Shown: positions 42,052-51,581, numbered from the stretch's first letter. The stretch: DNA of 64,000 nucleotides from Tatumella terrea (GCF_039523755.1 NZ_BAAAFX010000010.1:285750-349749), one strand, 5' to 3'. The notes: generated by a model from the letters alone, not told the origin. Program-made: numbers and translations.

Positions 42052-43359
42052 TCAGGTGTTTAATGTCAGCATGGCTGTGCGGGGGGCCTTCACTTTGAGT
42101 AATGCCGCGGAAAGAATACACACCAGGTTAGCCGCGATCAGGTAATATCCGGGAGACACCGGGTTGCCGGTAGCCTTGATTATCCATGAAAAAACGAACT
42201 GTGCCGTTCCGCCAAATAATGTAATCCCGAAGGCATAGGCAATCGAAAATCCGGTCGAGCGAATAGATTTAGGGAAATTCTCGCACAGGGTGACTAATAC
42301 CCCGGAACCACTGATACATTGCAGCGCCGAAAACAGGACAATGACGGCGAAAAAAACATATTCATTCCGGTAGGTAGTAATAATTTCCAGGCCTGGCATA
42401 AATAAAATCAGCAGAATAATACGCGGTGCAATAATAGTGATTTTACGGCCGTAACGATCGGCCATCCAGCCGCCAGCCAGGGAGAAGAGCACGACGCAAA
42501 TACCAATCAGGATCGTAGAACTCATGGCGATACCGGAAGAAAAATGAAGGTCATTCATGGCATAGGTTGTCATATAAATCAGGAAGTACTGAGTGATGGT
42601 ACTGCCTGACAACATGAAAATTCCGGAGATAATCAAACCACGATGCTGAGTAAAGACATCAGTTAATAAATAGCGGGTATTCTTTTTGACCGCTTCCGCT
42701 TTATTTTCTAAGGTATCATGGAGGTTACGACGGATATAAATCGCGACCGGAAGGATCGTCAGCCCAAAAATAAACGGGATACGCCAGCCCCAGTCGGCTA
42801 ACTGTGATGGTGTTAATGTCCGCGTCAGAAGATAACCAATTAATCCGGCCGTTATCCCGGCCATACCCTGCGCAACAATCTGCCAGCTCGCATAAAATGC
42901 CCGTTTTCCCGCGGGTGCCGATTCCAGAATATAGGTCGTCGCCGGTCCTGCTTCGCCTCCCCAGGCCAGCCCCTGTATCATACGAACGATGACCAGTAAT
43001 ACGGGGGCAGCCAGACCTATACTTTGATAAGAGGGAAGGAATGCCATACCTCCGGTTCCCAGCGCCATCAGTATCATGGTTAAAAACATTGCCGGTTTAC
43101 GACCCGCTCTGTCGGCATAACTGCCGATAAATATTGCCCCCAGAGGGCGGACGATAAAACCTATACCGAAGACGGCGACGGATAATAAGAGACTGATAAC
43201 AGGGCTATGTGAAGGGAAAAAAGCGTTGCCGATCAAAACAGCAAACGTTGCGTAGGCACTGAAGTCAAAAAACTCGACCGCTGCACCTAATGTCACCGCG
43301 AAAACTTCATTACGGGAGGGTCTTTTTTCCCGGGGATCAGTGTTGGTAGTTATCGACAT
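42052..43359 (-). CDS. MFS transporter, metabolite:H+ symporter (MHS) family
   Basis: 435-residue inner-membrane carrier with 12 predicted helices. The MHS hallmarks are VTLGAAVEFFDFSAYATFAV near the N-terminus, RPLGAIFIGSYADRAGRKPA between helices 2 and 3, and LAWGGEAGPATTYILESAP. Relatives include ShiA, KgtP and ProP, so the cargo is likely an organic acid or zwitterion. ATG 43359 (GGGAG upstream) was preferred to a start 18 codons earlier because it begins the normal short cytoplasmic N-terminus. Operon with the amidase; divergent from a LysR regulator. Confidence 0.83.
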   Translation of the reverse strand: MSITTNTDPREKRPSRNEVFAVTLGAAVEFFDFSAYATFAVLIGNAFFPSHSPVISLLLSVAVFGIGFIVRPLGAIFIGSYADRAGRKPAMFLTMILMALGTGGMAFLPSYQSIGLAAPVLLVIVRMIQGLAWGGEAGPATTYILESAPAGKRAFYASWQIVAQGMAGITAGLIGYLLTRTLTPSQLADWGWRIPFIFGLTILPVAIYIRRNLHDTLENKAEAVKKNTRYLLTDVFTQHRGLIISGIFMLSGSTITQYFLIYMTTYAMNDLHFSSGIAMSSTILIGICVVLFSLAGGWMADRYGRKITIIAPRIILLILFMPGLEIITTYRNEYVFFAVIVLFSALQCISGSGVLVTLCENFPKSIRSTGFSIAYAFGITLFGGTAQFVFSWIIKATGNPVSPGYYLIAANLVCILSAALLKVKAPRTAMLTLNT

Positions 43360-43804
43360 TATTTTATACTCCCGCAGTAGTGATCGGTCGCCGGCTCTGA
43401 CTGGCTGGCACAAAATGCTGTTTCAGCAAATGTTGAGGTGATACTGATTTAACGTGATAAAACTCCCGGCAGGCGAATTATCCGAAATATTTAATGAGAA
43501 AAAAGATATAACAAACCCGTTATGGATTAACCAGTATAAATATCTGTGCACAGTACAAACAAAATCTGGACACTCTTTATCAGGTTAATTTCTTATGACC
43601 TGTCGTGACATAAATAATGTTTAAAGAGGGGGTCAATCACTGCCTGCGATGAATTGTCGCGCAACTTAGCGTTTTTATTAACGTCACTGCGCAGAGTCTT
43701 ATTTTAAAACGAGGCAATGATGATTCATAAGTAAATGCAATTTGAAACTCTGCCGGGAATGTATTATCAACGAGTCAGCTCAGGAAAAATATCACGGAGA
43801 GTGA
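43360..43804. promoter_or_regulatory. divergent control region of the amidase/transporter operon and its LysR gene
   Basis: 445 bases, AT-rich, no gene. TTATG at 43593 and CATAA at 43609-43613 form a spaced palindrome (TTATG-N11-CATAA), which fits the T-N11-A pattern of LysR-protein sites and lies about 190 bases upstream of the LysR start. It is a candidate only. Confidence 0.45.
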
Positions 43805-44719
43805 ATGCAGCTCAGGGCATTAAGGTATTTCAATCAGGTAGCACAATCTTCCTCTCTGCGGGATGCGGCTGAAAAACTGTTTGTGACGCCTACCGCTGTC
43901 ACCCGGCAGATTGAACTGCTTGAGCATTACTATGGTGCCTCGCTGATTGAGCGAAGTCCGCGCGGTATTCGTCTTACGGCGGAAGGAGAGCACCTGGCCC
44001 TCGCCGTACAGTCCTGTCTGCGTGAACTGGAGGGGGTGAAAGATAAAATATCCTCGGCTCAGAGTCAGGTCTCTGGCAAGGTAAGAATTTCCTGTGCAGA
44101 AAGCCTGATATCATCACTGATTATCCCCGCCATCGAATGTTTTCGTCTCAGACATCCTGATGTCAGGTTCGAAATTGATATCGGCAGTGCCCCCCGGGTC
44201 GCGGAAGCATTGGTTGGCGACAGGGCCGATGTCGCCGTCAGCTTTTATATGCCAGCGCTCTCCGGACTGAATGTCACCCACAGTTGCTCAGTGCAGCATC
44301 AGGTATTGATGTCGCCCACTCATCCTTTATCCGGGTCTTCCGGTCTGACACTGAGAGAGATCGCCGGTTTTCCGATAGCCGCTCCGGCCAGCGGATTCGC
44401 CGTCAGGCAATCGCTGGAAACCGCCGCTAAACGCGAGGGTATTCTTCTGGATATACGTTTTGTCACGTCTTCCATAGAAATTCAGAAGCAACTTTGCAGA
44501 CAGGGGCTGGCACTGATTATCTTACCGAAGATGACGCTGGCAGAAAAAGAACCGCCGGAAGATTTAGTGGCCATTCCGCTTAATGACCCCCTGATGGGAA
44601 TTGTACGCATCGATCTGGGGTTACCGGCTCAGCGAACGTTAAGCCGTGCAGTAAAGTTATTCCATGAAACCCTGGGGCAATATATTGAAGCGCAGCTCAG
44701 TCCGGCGCTAACATGCTGA
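43805..44719 (+). CDS. LysR-family transcription regulator
   Basis: 304 residues: HTH in 1-60 (MQLRALRYFNQVAQSSSLRD, TPTAVTRQIELLEHYYGASL), then the periplasmic-binding-like effector domain (ISCAESLISSLIIPAIECFR, VGDRADVAVSFYMP). The N-terminus resembles the GcvA/NAC-type branch. It is divergent from the transporter/amidase operon and probably controls it in response to the transported substrate. From 44720 to 45002 no gene is seen. Confidence 0.83.
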   Translation: MQLRALRYFNQVAQSSSLRDAAEKLFVTPTAVTRQIELLEHYYGASLIERSPRGIRLTAEGEHLALAVQSCLRELEGVKDKISSAQSQVSGKVRISCAESLISSLIIPAIECFRLRHPDVRFEIDIGSAPRVAEALVGDRADVAVSFYMPALSGLNVTHSCSVQHQVLMSPTHPLSGSSGLTLREIAGFPIAAPASGFAVRQSLETAAKREGILLDIRFVTSSIEIQKQLCRQGLALIILPKMTLAEKEPPEDLVAIPLNDPLMGIVRIDLGLPAQRTLSRAVKLFHETLGQYIEAQLSPALTC

Positions 44720-45002
44720 CGAAGCCGACTCGCCGATGCTCCCTCCCGCCACAGAGGCTCTGTATCAGCAGGATCACTGAGGTCACAGGGCCGTCACCTT
44801 CGCACAGAGTGCACGGCCATTGTATGCCATCGCCAGTAATTACCGCAGGGTCAGTCGAAAGCATTCAGGCGCGGTCCGTTGCTGACCGGACTGACGATAA
44901 TGAAAAATGGCTTATCCCCGGCGGGCATGACCGGTGCTTTCCTGCCGGACTCAGATTGCTTAAGGCACAGGATGTTGTCTTCTTTCCGGGGGGCTGGATA
45001 GC

Positions 45003-45469
45003 TCAGGTTTTCTCTTTTGTGATTTCTCCGTTTTCAGTCATATGATAGACACTCCCACGGGCGATAAATATTATATTTCCGTTGCGGCCTGTTTGTACGG
45101 AGAAGACTCTGTTTTTATCTATACAGTTTTCAGGCGGAACCTTATCTTTAAAGCACAGTCTGTCATATTTCCCTTCCTGTTTATAACCGTCGCCAAACAA
45201 CCAGAATGTCAGATAGAAAGAACCGTCTTTATCCGGGTGGGGAAGGTGATATTTTTTTCGATGTCGTTTTTATTTTCCAGCCACCAGGTTATTTTCCCCT
45301 GATCGGTATACGGAAATTTTTTGACCAGGATATCACTGAAGCCGCTGCTTCTGTGATGGATGGCGACGATCTCTGCCGGACGTAATACGACCCGGAGCGT
45401 GCAGGCCAGTAACAGGAAAACGACGAAAGTAAGAACCAGTAATATTATCTTATTTTTAAATGTCATCAC
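45003..45469 (-). pseudogene. DUF943-family membrane protein, frameshifted
   Basis: ATG 45469 starts a single-helix membrane protein (IILLVLTFVVFLLLACTLRV) followed by LRPAEIVAIHHRSSGFSDIL and GKITWWLENKNDIEKN, the DUF943 pattern. At the seven-A run (T at 45252-45258) the frame is lost; in the next frame YHLPHPDKDGSFYLTFWLFG and GDGYKQEGKYDRLCFKDKV continue the family to ENGEITKEKT at 45003. One A more would restore a protein of about 155 residues. DUF943 is of unknown function and is common beside DUF1493 genes in Erwiniaceae-like islands. Confidence 0.75.
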
Positions 45470-46090
45470 GGGACCCGGAAATTTATATAACAGAATTCAT
45501 CTGTGTGATAAAGGGTTTAAAACCGAACGCTTTATACCGCTGGAGGACAAAACCAACCTGAAAAAGCAGCAGCTGGCTGTGTGTTCAAAGTAAAATCATA
45601 CCAGAAGGTCAGGAGACTTACCCGGGGTGTTTTAACCGGAGGGTTTTCATAGTTAATAAAGTGTGTTAATGATTTTTTAATCAGATGGATAATGCATCGC
45701 GTAGATATCCGGATTTTATTCTTAGGATTTTCAGCATTTTTCAGTGCTGATGTTTTTTACATTATTTATAAAAAACACCGGTGTTATATGAAAATTATTT
45801 CATGATTCACCAGGCGTTTTTAATAAGAGGTGCGACCTTTTATATTGAAGTGATTGAAATATTCTTATGCCCATAAAAAGACGATTGGCTGTTTCTATTC
45901 CTGTCCGGGTATTAAACCTGTCTCTGACGATAAAATATATTTTTATTTATCACGGGGATCCTCATTCAGGTGAGGGGGCATTATAAAATTAGGGTAATAT
46001 CTGATGCTGTCTTGCCCTGAGTGTTCCTGCTGTTCAGCGTTTTATCGTGAACAGAATCAATACTATTGCACGTCCGGAGGATAATCTCTG
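45470..46090. other. AT-rich non-coding stretch
   Basis: About 620 bases without a supportable gene. The composition is clearly more AT-rich than the surroundings, with T- and A-runs around 45660-45980. GGAGG at 46076 serves the next, broken gene. Confidence 0.4.
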
Positions 46091-46420
46091 GTGAATCGCG
46101 AAAAGACTGATGAATACAGGGCGTTGATTGTGAATAATCTGCCCGCGGTCACTACATCAGGGATGACTGTGGATTACTCAGATGAAGAGGTGCTGCAGGA
46201 CACCATTGAATGGGAAGATATCGCTGACTTAATCGGCGCCCTGTCAGCTATGTCAGCTCAGTCGGGGCTAAATTTGAAACTTTCCTGAGAGGTCATTATT
46301 TCCCCCGGAAACCTGAAGTTTTTTTATAAAAGTCCCGCGGACAAAACACCATTAACTTTAAGCCTGTTGACTGATTCGGCGAAAGCCGGGCATGGCTTTA
46401 CCGCTAAGCCCTTTACTGAA
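46091..46420 (+). pseudogene. DUF1493-family gene, frameshifted
   Basis: GTG 46091 (GGAGG ten bases upstream) begins DEYRALIVNNLPAVTTSG, then DYSDEEVLQDTIEWEDIADL, in line with DUF1493. After SAQSGLNLKLS a stop at 46286 ends the frame. Beyond it KTPLTLSLLTDSAKAGHGF, the family C-terminus, is found in the same phase after in-frame stops. Remnant of a third DUF1493 gene of the window. Confidence 0.6.
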
Positions 46421-46457
46421 GATAACCGCTTTGGGGTGAGTTCCGATCGTGGCGCAT

Positions 46458-47258
46458 TCACACCGCGATATCACGGCCAATAAAATGGTTTATCGGGCCA
46501 TGACCCTGTCCGTGTTGCGGCGCGGTCAGGATAGCCTGATGAACAAAATATTTTGCCCGCGCAACGCACTCCGGAAGCGGCAGGCCCCTGGCGAGCAATG
46601 CACACAGGGCGGCAGAGAAACTGCAGCCGGTTCCGTGCGTATGCGGGGTCTGAATTCGGGGGGAGGTGAGCCAGCCCTCATCCTGCGGACTGCAGAAAAA
46701 GTCTGCGGCATCGTCTTCCTCACTGTGCCCTCCTTTCAGCACGACACTGAAGGCACCCATCCTGCATAGCTCGCGTGCAGCCTTCACCCTCCGTTCACGG
46801 CTTTGCAGTGGGTAACCCACCAGTGCTTCGGCTTCCGGAATATTCGGCGTGATCACACAGGCCTGTGGCAGCAATAAACGGCGCAGACTGTCGAGGGCGC
46901 TTTCCTGCAACAGCGGCGTTCCGCCTTTCGCCACCATCACCGGATCAATGATTAATCCGGGCAGCCGGTGTTGTTTAATCTTTTCTGCGACACAAGCAAT
47001 AATATCGCTGTCCGCCAGCATGCCTGTTTTCACCGCTGACAGGGTAAAATCCATAGCGACGGCATCGATCTGAGCGGCAATCAGAGACAGCGGCATGACC
47101 TGAACCGCCCGGACGCCCAGCGTATTCTGTGCTGTGACAGCCGTAATCGCCGTGGTACCGAATACCCCGAATTCCTGCATTGTCTTAATATCTGCCTGAA
47201 TGCCTGCACCCCCGCCACTGTCAGAGCCTGCGATGGTTAATGCCTGTGGATGTGTCAT
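46458..47258 (-). CDS. thiD: hydroxymethylpyrimidine/phosphomethylpyrimidine kinase ThiD
   Basis: 266-residue ribokinase-fold enzyme that phosphorylates HMP and HMP-P in thiamine synthesis. Motifs: ALTIAGSDSGGGAGIQADIK at the N-terminus, TAQNTLGVRAVQ, DPVMVAKGG, ITPNIPEAEAL and the anion hole THGTGCSFSAAL with the catalytic Asp/Cys region. Cytoplasmic. A TPP riboswitch lies about 180 bases upstream on the same strand. It stands alone, without thiM or thiE. Confidence 0.9.
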   Translation of the reverse strand: MTHPQALTIAGSDSGGGAGIQADIKTMQEFGVFGTTAITAVTAQNTLGVRAVQVMPLSLIAAQIDAVAMDFTLSAVKTGMLADSDIIACVAEKIKQHRLPGLIIDPVMVAKGGTPLLQESALDSLRRLLLPQACVITPNIPEAEALVGYPLQSRERRVKAARELCRMGAFSVVLKGGHSEEDDAADFFCSPQDEGWLTSPRIQTPHTHGTGCSFSAALCALLARGLPLPECVARAKYFVHQAILTAPQHGQGHGPINHFIGRDIAV

Positions 47259-47437
47259 GCTGCCTCCCTGAGTCCTGTGGTCTTATCTGCACACAGAGTA
47301 AAATGCTGCACCCGAAAGGGCAGACATCGGTAGTTAAGAGGGGAGCCTGACAGGGATAGCACGGGCATGTACGTCCGCGGCCGGCAGGAAAGACAGAGAA
47401 AAGAAGGCATTACCGCAACCTTTGCGGACAGGTCATT

Positions 47438-47531
47438 CGTTCGTCTTCCTACGCCAGTATCAACCGGATCAGGTTCTAAGGGTCGCTATACCTTGCTGAT
47501 AGCCTCTCAGTCTCTCTGGCGAGACTCCCCC
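47438..47531 (-). promoter_or_regulatory. TPP riboswitch (THI element) controlling thiD
   Basis: Read on the minus strand, the region contains CTGAGAGGC, then ACCCTTAGAACCTGATCCGG and TTGATACTGGCGTAGGAAG, the conserved core of the TPP aptamer (CUGAGA ... ACCY.UGAACCUGAU..GG.UAAUACC.GCGUAGGGA). Some positions depart from consensus (CTTAGAACC, GGTTGATACTGG). Thiamine pyrophosphate should switch off thiD through this leader. Confidence 0.88.
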
Positions 47532-48107
47532 GACATATCCGTTATTAAAGGGGGAGAGGGCGGTGAATGTCAATATTACGCAGGTCCGGGTTGAACAGCG
47601 CTGGAGCAACGGTGATGAAGAGGAGGGATCCTGTGACGTTAACGGCGTCTGTTCCTGAGATTGTGTGTACAGGCTGAATTTATCACCCGCCACACCCACA
47701 CCCACACCCAAACCCAAACCCGGACCCGGACCCGGACCTACCACAATACCGGCGGTCTGTTATTGCACGCACGCGATGGGGCACGGTTCAGTCATGGTGT
47801 AATTTCGTGGCAGTGATCGTGTGGTCAGCCATATGTGCTCATCCATTCCACGACTGCGGGCAGCGGAAAAGCGTGCAGCCGCCCGCCAGACGGTTCAATG
47901 CTGAATCTGTCAGTGACTGGGGGTGCAGAGAAACTACTGTGTTACGGGATGGTAATTTTTACCCAAATCTCTGCATTTCAGGATTAACTAATGTAAAGCT
48001 GTGTAAATATCCCGAAGAAGCCGTCTTTTCGGGGGGGATCTGTTTATATCCTGCAATTTTTTGAGGTATATATTTCAGACCCTCGGCTGAATTGAGAAAA
48101 TTACACG
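47532..48107. other. gap between the riboswitch and nlpC, with a hexamer repeat array
   Basis: No gene is supported in these 576 bases. Within it 47689-47738 is a run of six-base units of the form CACACC, CAAACC and CGGACC (about eight units that change type along the array). It should hold the divergent promoters of thiD and nlpC. Confidence 0.55.
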
Positions 48108-48656
48108 ATGACTCCCCCTGCCACCCGTAAAATTCTGACCTGCCTGTTACTGATGACCCTTGCGGGGTGTTCTTCCCATTCCCGTAATACCGAAGACAAG
48201 GGGGAAACTCTCGCTCAGGAAAATCAGCAATCGGATCTGATTAACGTTCTCGCTGCGCTGCACGACCAGATGCATTCCTGGGAAGGGACGAAATATCAGT
48301 GGGGCGGCACTCAGCTCACCGGCGTCGATTGTTCGGGCTTTGTCTGGCGAACCTTAAAAGACCGTTTCAACATCCCGATGGACCGGGTCACCACCAAACA
48401 ATTGATCCATATGGGGGAACCGGTGGATCAGGCCCATTTACTGCCGGGCGATTTAGTCTTCTTCCGCATCAGAAATGAACTGCATGTCGGCTTTTACGAT
48501 ACTAATCGTCAGTTCCTGCATGCCTCCGTCAGCCGCGGTGTTATGCGGTCATCGCTGAATAATCCTTACTGGAAATCGGTCTACCTGGAAGCCAGACGTT
48601 TACCGCGTGAATATAACGCACAGATTACCTTTAATACTTCGAAAGGGGTTGGCTGA
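48108..48656 (+). CDS. nlpC: NlpC/P60-family lipoprotein NlpC
   Basis: 182-residue lipoprotein with lipobox LAGC (Cys21) and an NlpC/P60 endopeptidase domain. Catalytic residues: Cys75 in TGVDCSGFVW, His126 in ELHVGFYDTN and His138 in FLHASVSRGV. PGDLVFFRI and GVMRSSLNNPYW match E. coli NlpC. It should cut peptidoglycan peptide stems in the periplasm. The linker between lipid anchor and domain is longer than in E. coli (154 residues), and a C-terminal tail of about 20 residues is extra. Confidence 0.87.
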   Translation: MTPPATRKILTCLLLMTLAGCSSHSRNTEDKGETLAQENQQSDLINVLAALHDQMHSWEGTKYQWGGTQLTGVDCSGFVWRTLKDRFNIPMDRVTTKQLIHMGEPVDQAHLLPGDLVFFRIRNELHVGFYDTNRQFLHASVSRGVMRSSLNNPYWKSVYLEARRLPREYNAQITFNTSKGVG

Positions 48657-48846
48657 GCCCTCGCTTAGCGCGGTGCGTTGTAAGAGGCCCCGCCGGAAAG
48701 GCTCTGCATGACGACACTATTCGCCCCCGGCATTGCGTTTATCCATACATTATCTTTTCTGCACGGATTTCACTCTGTTGCGGTAATCCGCAGCGCACTG
48801 CATTCCCTGTCTCCCGCCCCTGCCCGCAAAGTGTTACGCGGCTCAC

Positions 48847-48858
48847 GTTACGGGTAAC
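48847..48858. promoter_or_regulatory. candidate GntR/IdnR-type operator upstream of idnD
   Basis: GTTACGGGTAAC, arms GTTAC/GTAAC, matches the core of the gluconate/idonate regulators' box (ATGTTACC..GTAACAT type) and is followed by AATG. It lies about 100 bases before the idnD start in the 304-base gap 48657-48960, which has no gene. Confidence 0.5.
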
Positions 48859-48960
48859 AATGTCCTCTGAAACATTCTCTTAATCGATATACATCACAGA
48901 TTTAACATCCAAATGCCGTTCTGATAAGCGCCTGCATCTGTGCGTTTTAAGAGGACGATT

Positions 48961-49991
48961 ATGAGTACCCTTACAGACTCTTGCATGATCAATGGCAAAC
49001 ATCAGGTTGAGGTCGTGAGCAAAGACGTCAGCTATCAGGGACAGGGTACCCTGGTACGCATTACCCGTGGCGGGATCTGTGGTTCGGATCTGCACTATTA
49101 CCAGCACGGTAAAGTCGGTAATTTCGAGGTCAGAATGCCGATGGTGCTCGGTCATGAAGTGGTGGGCTATGTGGTGAAAAGCGATGACCCGTCCTTACAG
49201 GCAGGGCAGAAAGTCGCGATTAATCCGGCGGCCTCCTGCGGGGAGTGTAAATATTGCCGTTCCGGCGAAGATAACCAGTGTACCGGCATGCGCTTTTTTG
49301 GCAGTGCCATGTATTACCCGCATGTGGATGGCGGCTTCAGCCAGTATAAAGTGGTGGAAACCCGTCAGTGTGTCCCCTTTGAGGCCGGGGCCGACGAGAA
49401 GGTGATGGTGTTTGCCGAACCGCTGGCAGTATGTATTCATGCCACCCATCAGGCCGGCGAGTTGCAGGGCAAAAAGTGTTTATTTCCGGTGTCGGGCCGA
49501 TAGGTTGCCTGATTGCCGCCGCGGTCAGGGCCAGAGGGGCCGCAGAGGTGGTCTGTACGGATGTCAGTGAACGATCACTGGCAATGGCGGAAGCGATGGG
49601 GGCAACCACGACGATAGAGGCGGCCAGGGGGGATTTTTCCCCTTATCTGGCGGAGAAAGGGTATTTCGATGTCTCCTTCGAAGCCTCCGGTCATCCTTCC
49701 TCCCTGAACCGTTGTCTGGAGGTGACCCGGGCGAAAGGAACTCTTGTGCAGGTAGGGATGGGCGGCAATATCCCGGAATTTCCGATCATGCAGCTGATTT
49801 CCAAAGAGATCGTCTTAACCGGTTCTTTCCGTTTTACCACCGAATTCGCGACCGCAGTGGAATGGCTGGGCAAGGGGGTGATCGATCCGCTGCCTCTGTT
49901 CAGCGGGGAATATGACTATCATGAGATCGACGCTGCGCTGAATTTCGCGGGCGATAAGCAAAAGGCAGCAAAAGTGCAGTTGACGTTCTAA
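48961..49991 (+). pseudogene. idnD: L-idonate 5-dehydrogenase, one-base frameshift
   Basis: Zinc-dependent dehydrogenase that oxidises L-idonate to 5-ketogluconate. ATG 48961 (AGAGGA upstream) starts the first part, with the catalytic zinc site GGICGSDLH and the structural zinc site CGECKYCRSGEDNQC. At the A-run 49471-49475 (GGC AAA AAG) the frame is lost and stops at 49503; in the +1 frame KVFISGVGPIGCLIAAA (the NAD-binding loop) continues to KAAKVQLTF at 49991. Adding one A restores 343 codons, the E. coli IdnD length, with no other defect. It is therefore a very recent inactivation, or a sequencing error in a homopolymer. Confidence 0.85.
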
Positions 49992-50095
49992 GTCCGTCAT
50001 CTGAGGCTCGGGGCTTATCTGCAAAAACCCCGCCTCAGGCAACGGGATGGCGATATTACCGGGTGGTTTACACCGTGTTTTCAGAGGGCTGCATT

Positions 50096-51415
50096 ATGCC
50101 GATTACTATAATAGCGCTGGGAGTCGTACTCCTGCTGGTACTGATGATTGTCTTTAAAGCCAATGGCTTTATCGCATTAGTTTTCGTCTCTGCCGTGGTG
50201 GGGATTGCGGAAGGTATGACGCCGCTGGCGGTTATCGCATCCATACAGAAGGGGATCGGCGGTACGCTGGGCAGTCTGGCGATGATACTGGGCTTCGGTG
50301 CCATGCTGGGCAAACTGGTGTCAGATACCGGGGCCGCCCAGCGGGTGGCAACCACGCTGATCAATGCCTTTGGTAAACAGCGGGTGCAATGGGCGCTGAT
50401 GGTGACCGGCCTGATCGTCGGCCTGGCCATGTTCTATGAAATCGGCTTTGTTCTGCTGTTACCGCTGGTCTTTACGGTGGTAGCAGCGGCCGGAATGCCA
50501 CTGTTATATGTCGGTGTGCCTATGGTAGCCGCGCTTTCTGTGACGCACTGCTTTCTGCCGCCGCATCCGGGGCCGACGGCTATCGCCACTATTTTCGGGG
50601 CTAACCTCGGGACGACACTGCTATACGGAATAGTGATCACTATTCCGACAGTGATCATCGCCGGGCCGTTGTTCTCCCGGTTCCTGAAAAACTTCGAAAA
50701 AGAACCGCCGGAAGGGCTATATAACCCGAAAATCTTCGCTGAGCATGAAATGCCGGGCTTCGGGATCAGTATTTTTGCGGCCATTATTCCGGTGATCCTG
50801 ATGGCAGTGGCGGCGGTGTTCGAACTGACCCTGCCGAAAGAGAATACAGTACGGCAGTTTTTTGAATTTATCGGTAACCCTGCCGTGGCTCTGTTTATCT
50901 CGGTAGTGATCGCCGTCTTTACCCTGGGGCTGCGCAACGGGCGTAAAGCGGAAGATGTGATGGAGATGTGCAGTTCGTCGATTGCCTCCATCGCCATGAT
51001 TGTTTTTATTATCGCCGGCGGCGGGGCATTTAAGCAGGTGCTGGTCGACAGCGGTGTCGGGGAATACATTGCCGGTATGATGAAAGGCTCCTCCCTGTCT
51101 CCTCTGCTGATGTGCTGGACGGTGGCTGCCATGCTGCGTGTCGCGCTGGGTTCCGCGACCGTGGCGGCGATCACCACCGCAGGGATTGTCACGCCGATTA
51201 TCGCAGTAACACATGCGGATCCGGCGCTGATGGTGCTGGCGGTCGGGTCAGGCAGTGTCATTGCCTCTCATGTGAATGATCCCGGGTTCTGGTTATTCAA
51301 AGGGTATTTTAATCTGAGTGTGACCGAAACGCTGAGAACCTGGACGGTGATGGAAACGCTGATCTCTGTGCTGGGGCTGGCCGGTGTGCTGATCCTGGAT
51401 ACGATTATCTACTGA
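50096..51415 (+). CDS. idnT: gluconate/idonate permease IdnT (GntP family)
   Basis: 439-residue inner-membrane H+ symporter of the GntP family, exactly the length of E. coli IdnT and close to it along the whole chain: LGFGAMLGKLVSDTGAAQRV, FYEIGFVLLLPLVFTVVA, THCFLPPHPGPTAIATIFGA, VNDPGFWLFKGYFNL. It imports L-idonate, gluconate or ketogluconates. ATG 50096 was chosen as it gives the family N-terminus (MPITIIALGVVLLLVLMI); the longer frame from 50063 adds unrelated residues. It lies 104 bases after idnD and probably forms an operon with it. Confidence 0.9.
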   Translation: MPITIIALGVVLLLVLMIVFKANGFIALVFVSAVVGIAEGMTPLAVIASIQKGIGGTLGSLAMILGFGAMLGKLVSDTGAAQRVATTLINAFGKQRVQWALMVTGLIVGLAMFYEIGFVLLLPLVFTVVAAAGMPLLYVGVPMVAALSVTHCFLPPHPGPTAIATIFGANLGTTLLYGIVITIPTVIIAGPLFSRFLKNFEKEPPEGLYNPKIFAEHEMPGFGISIFAAIIPVILMAVAAVFELTLPKENTVRQFFEFIGNPAVALFISVVIAVFTLGLRNGRKAEDVMEMCSSSIASIAMIVFIIAGGGAFKQVLVDSGVGEYIAGMMKGSSLSPLLMCWTVAAMLRVALGSATVAAITTAGIVTPIIAVTHADPALMVLAVGSGSVIASHVNDPGFWLFKGYFNLSVTETLRTWTVMETLISVLGLAGVLILDTIIY

Positions 51416-51465
51416 CCGGTGTGAAACCGGCGGCTCTGCTGCCGGAAAGGACTGCGGGTTGGGTC

Positions 51466-51504
51466 AAAAAAAGGCGGGGGCACATTACAGGACGTGCTCC
51501 CGCC
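51466..51504 (-). terminator. rho-independent terminator of the lactonase gene
   Basis: On the minus strand GGCGGGAGCAC pairs with GTGCCCCCGCC (one mismatch bulge) and runs into seven T (A at 51466-51472). It lies about 80 bases after the lactonase stop and may also stop idnT transcription on the other strand. Confidence 0.82.
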
Positions 51505-51581
51505 GGTTTGTCAGCGGTTCATCCAGGCCCGGGATAGCGGGCTATCCGGACCTCAGGATGATTTTCTGAGACGTGAGATCC

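Noticed and set aside
44720..45002. Minus-strand frame reading PAPRKEDNILCLKQSESGRK downstream of the DUF943 gene
   Set aside because: It has no start codon or ribosome-binding site and follows a stop directly, so it was not called as a gene.
47469..47744. 91-codon minus-strand frame over the hexamer array
   Set aside because: Its Gly-Pro-rich start is a translation of the repeat, and it runs through the TPP riboswitch.
48870..48900. CRP site before idnD (TCACA at about 48893)
   Set aside because: Only one half-site fits; the other half departs too far from TGTGA.
50434..51261. 275-codon minus-strand frame inside idnT
   Set aside because: Antisense shadow of a conserved permease; Thr/Ile/Pro-rich without motifs.
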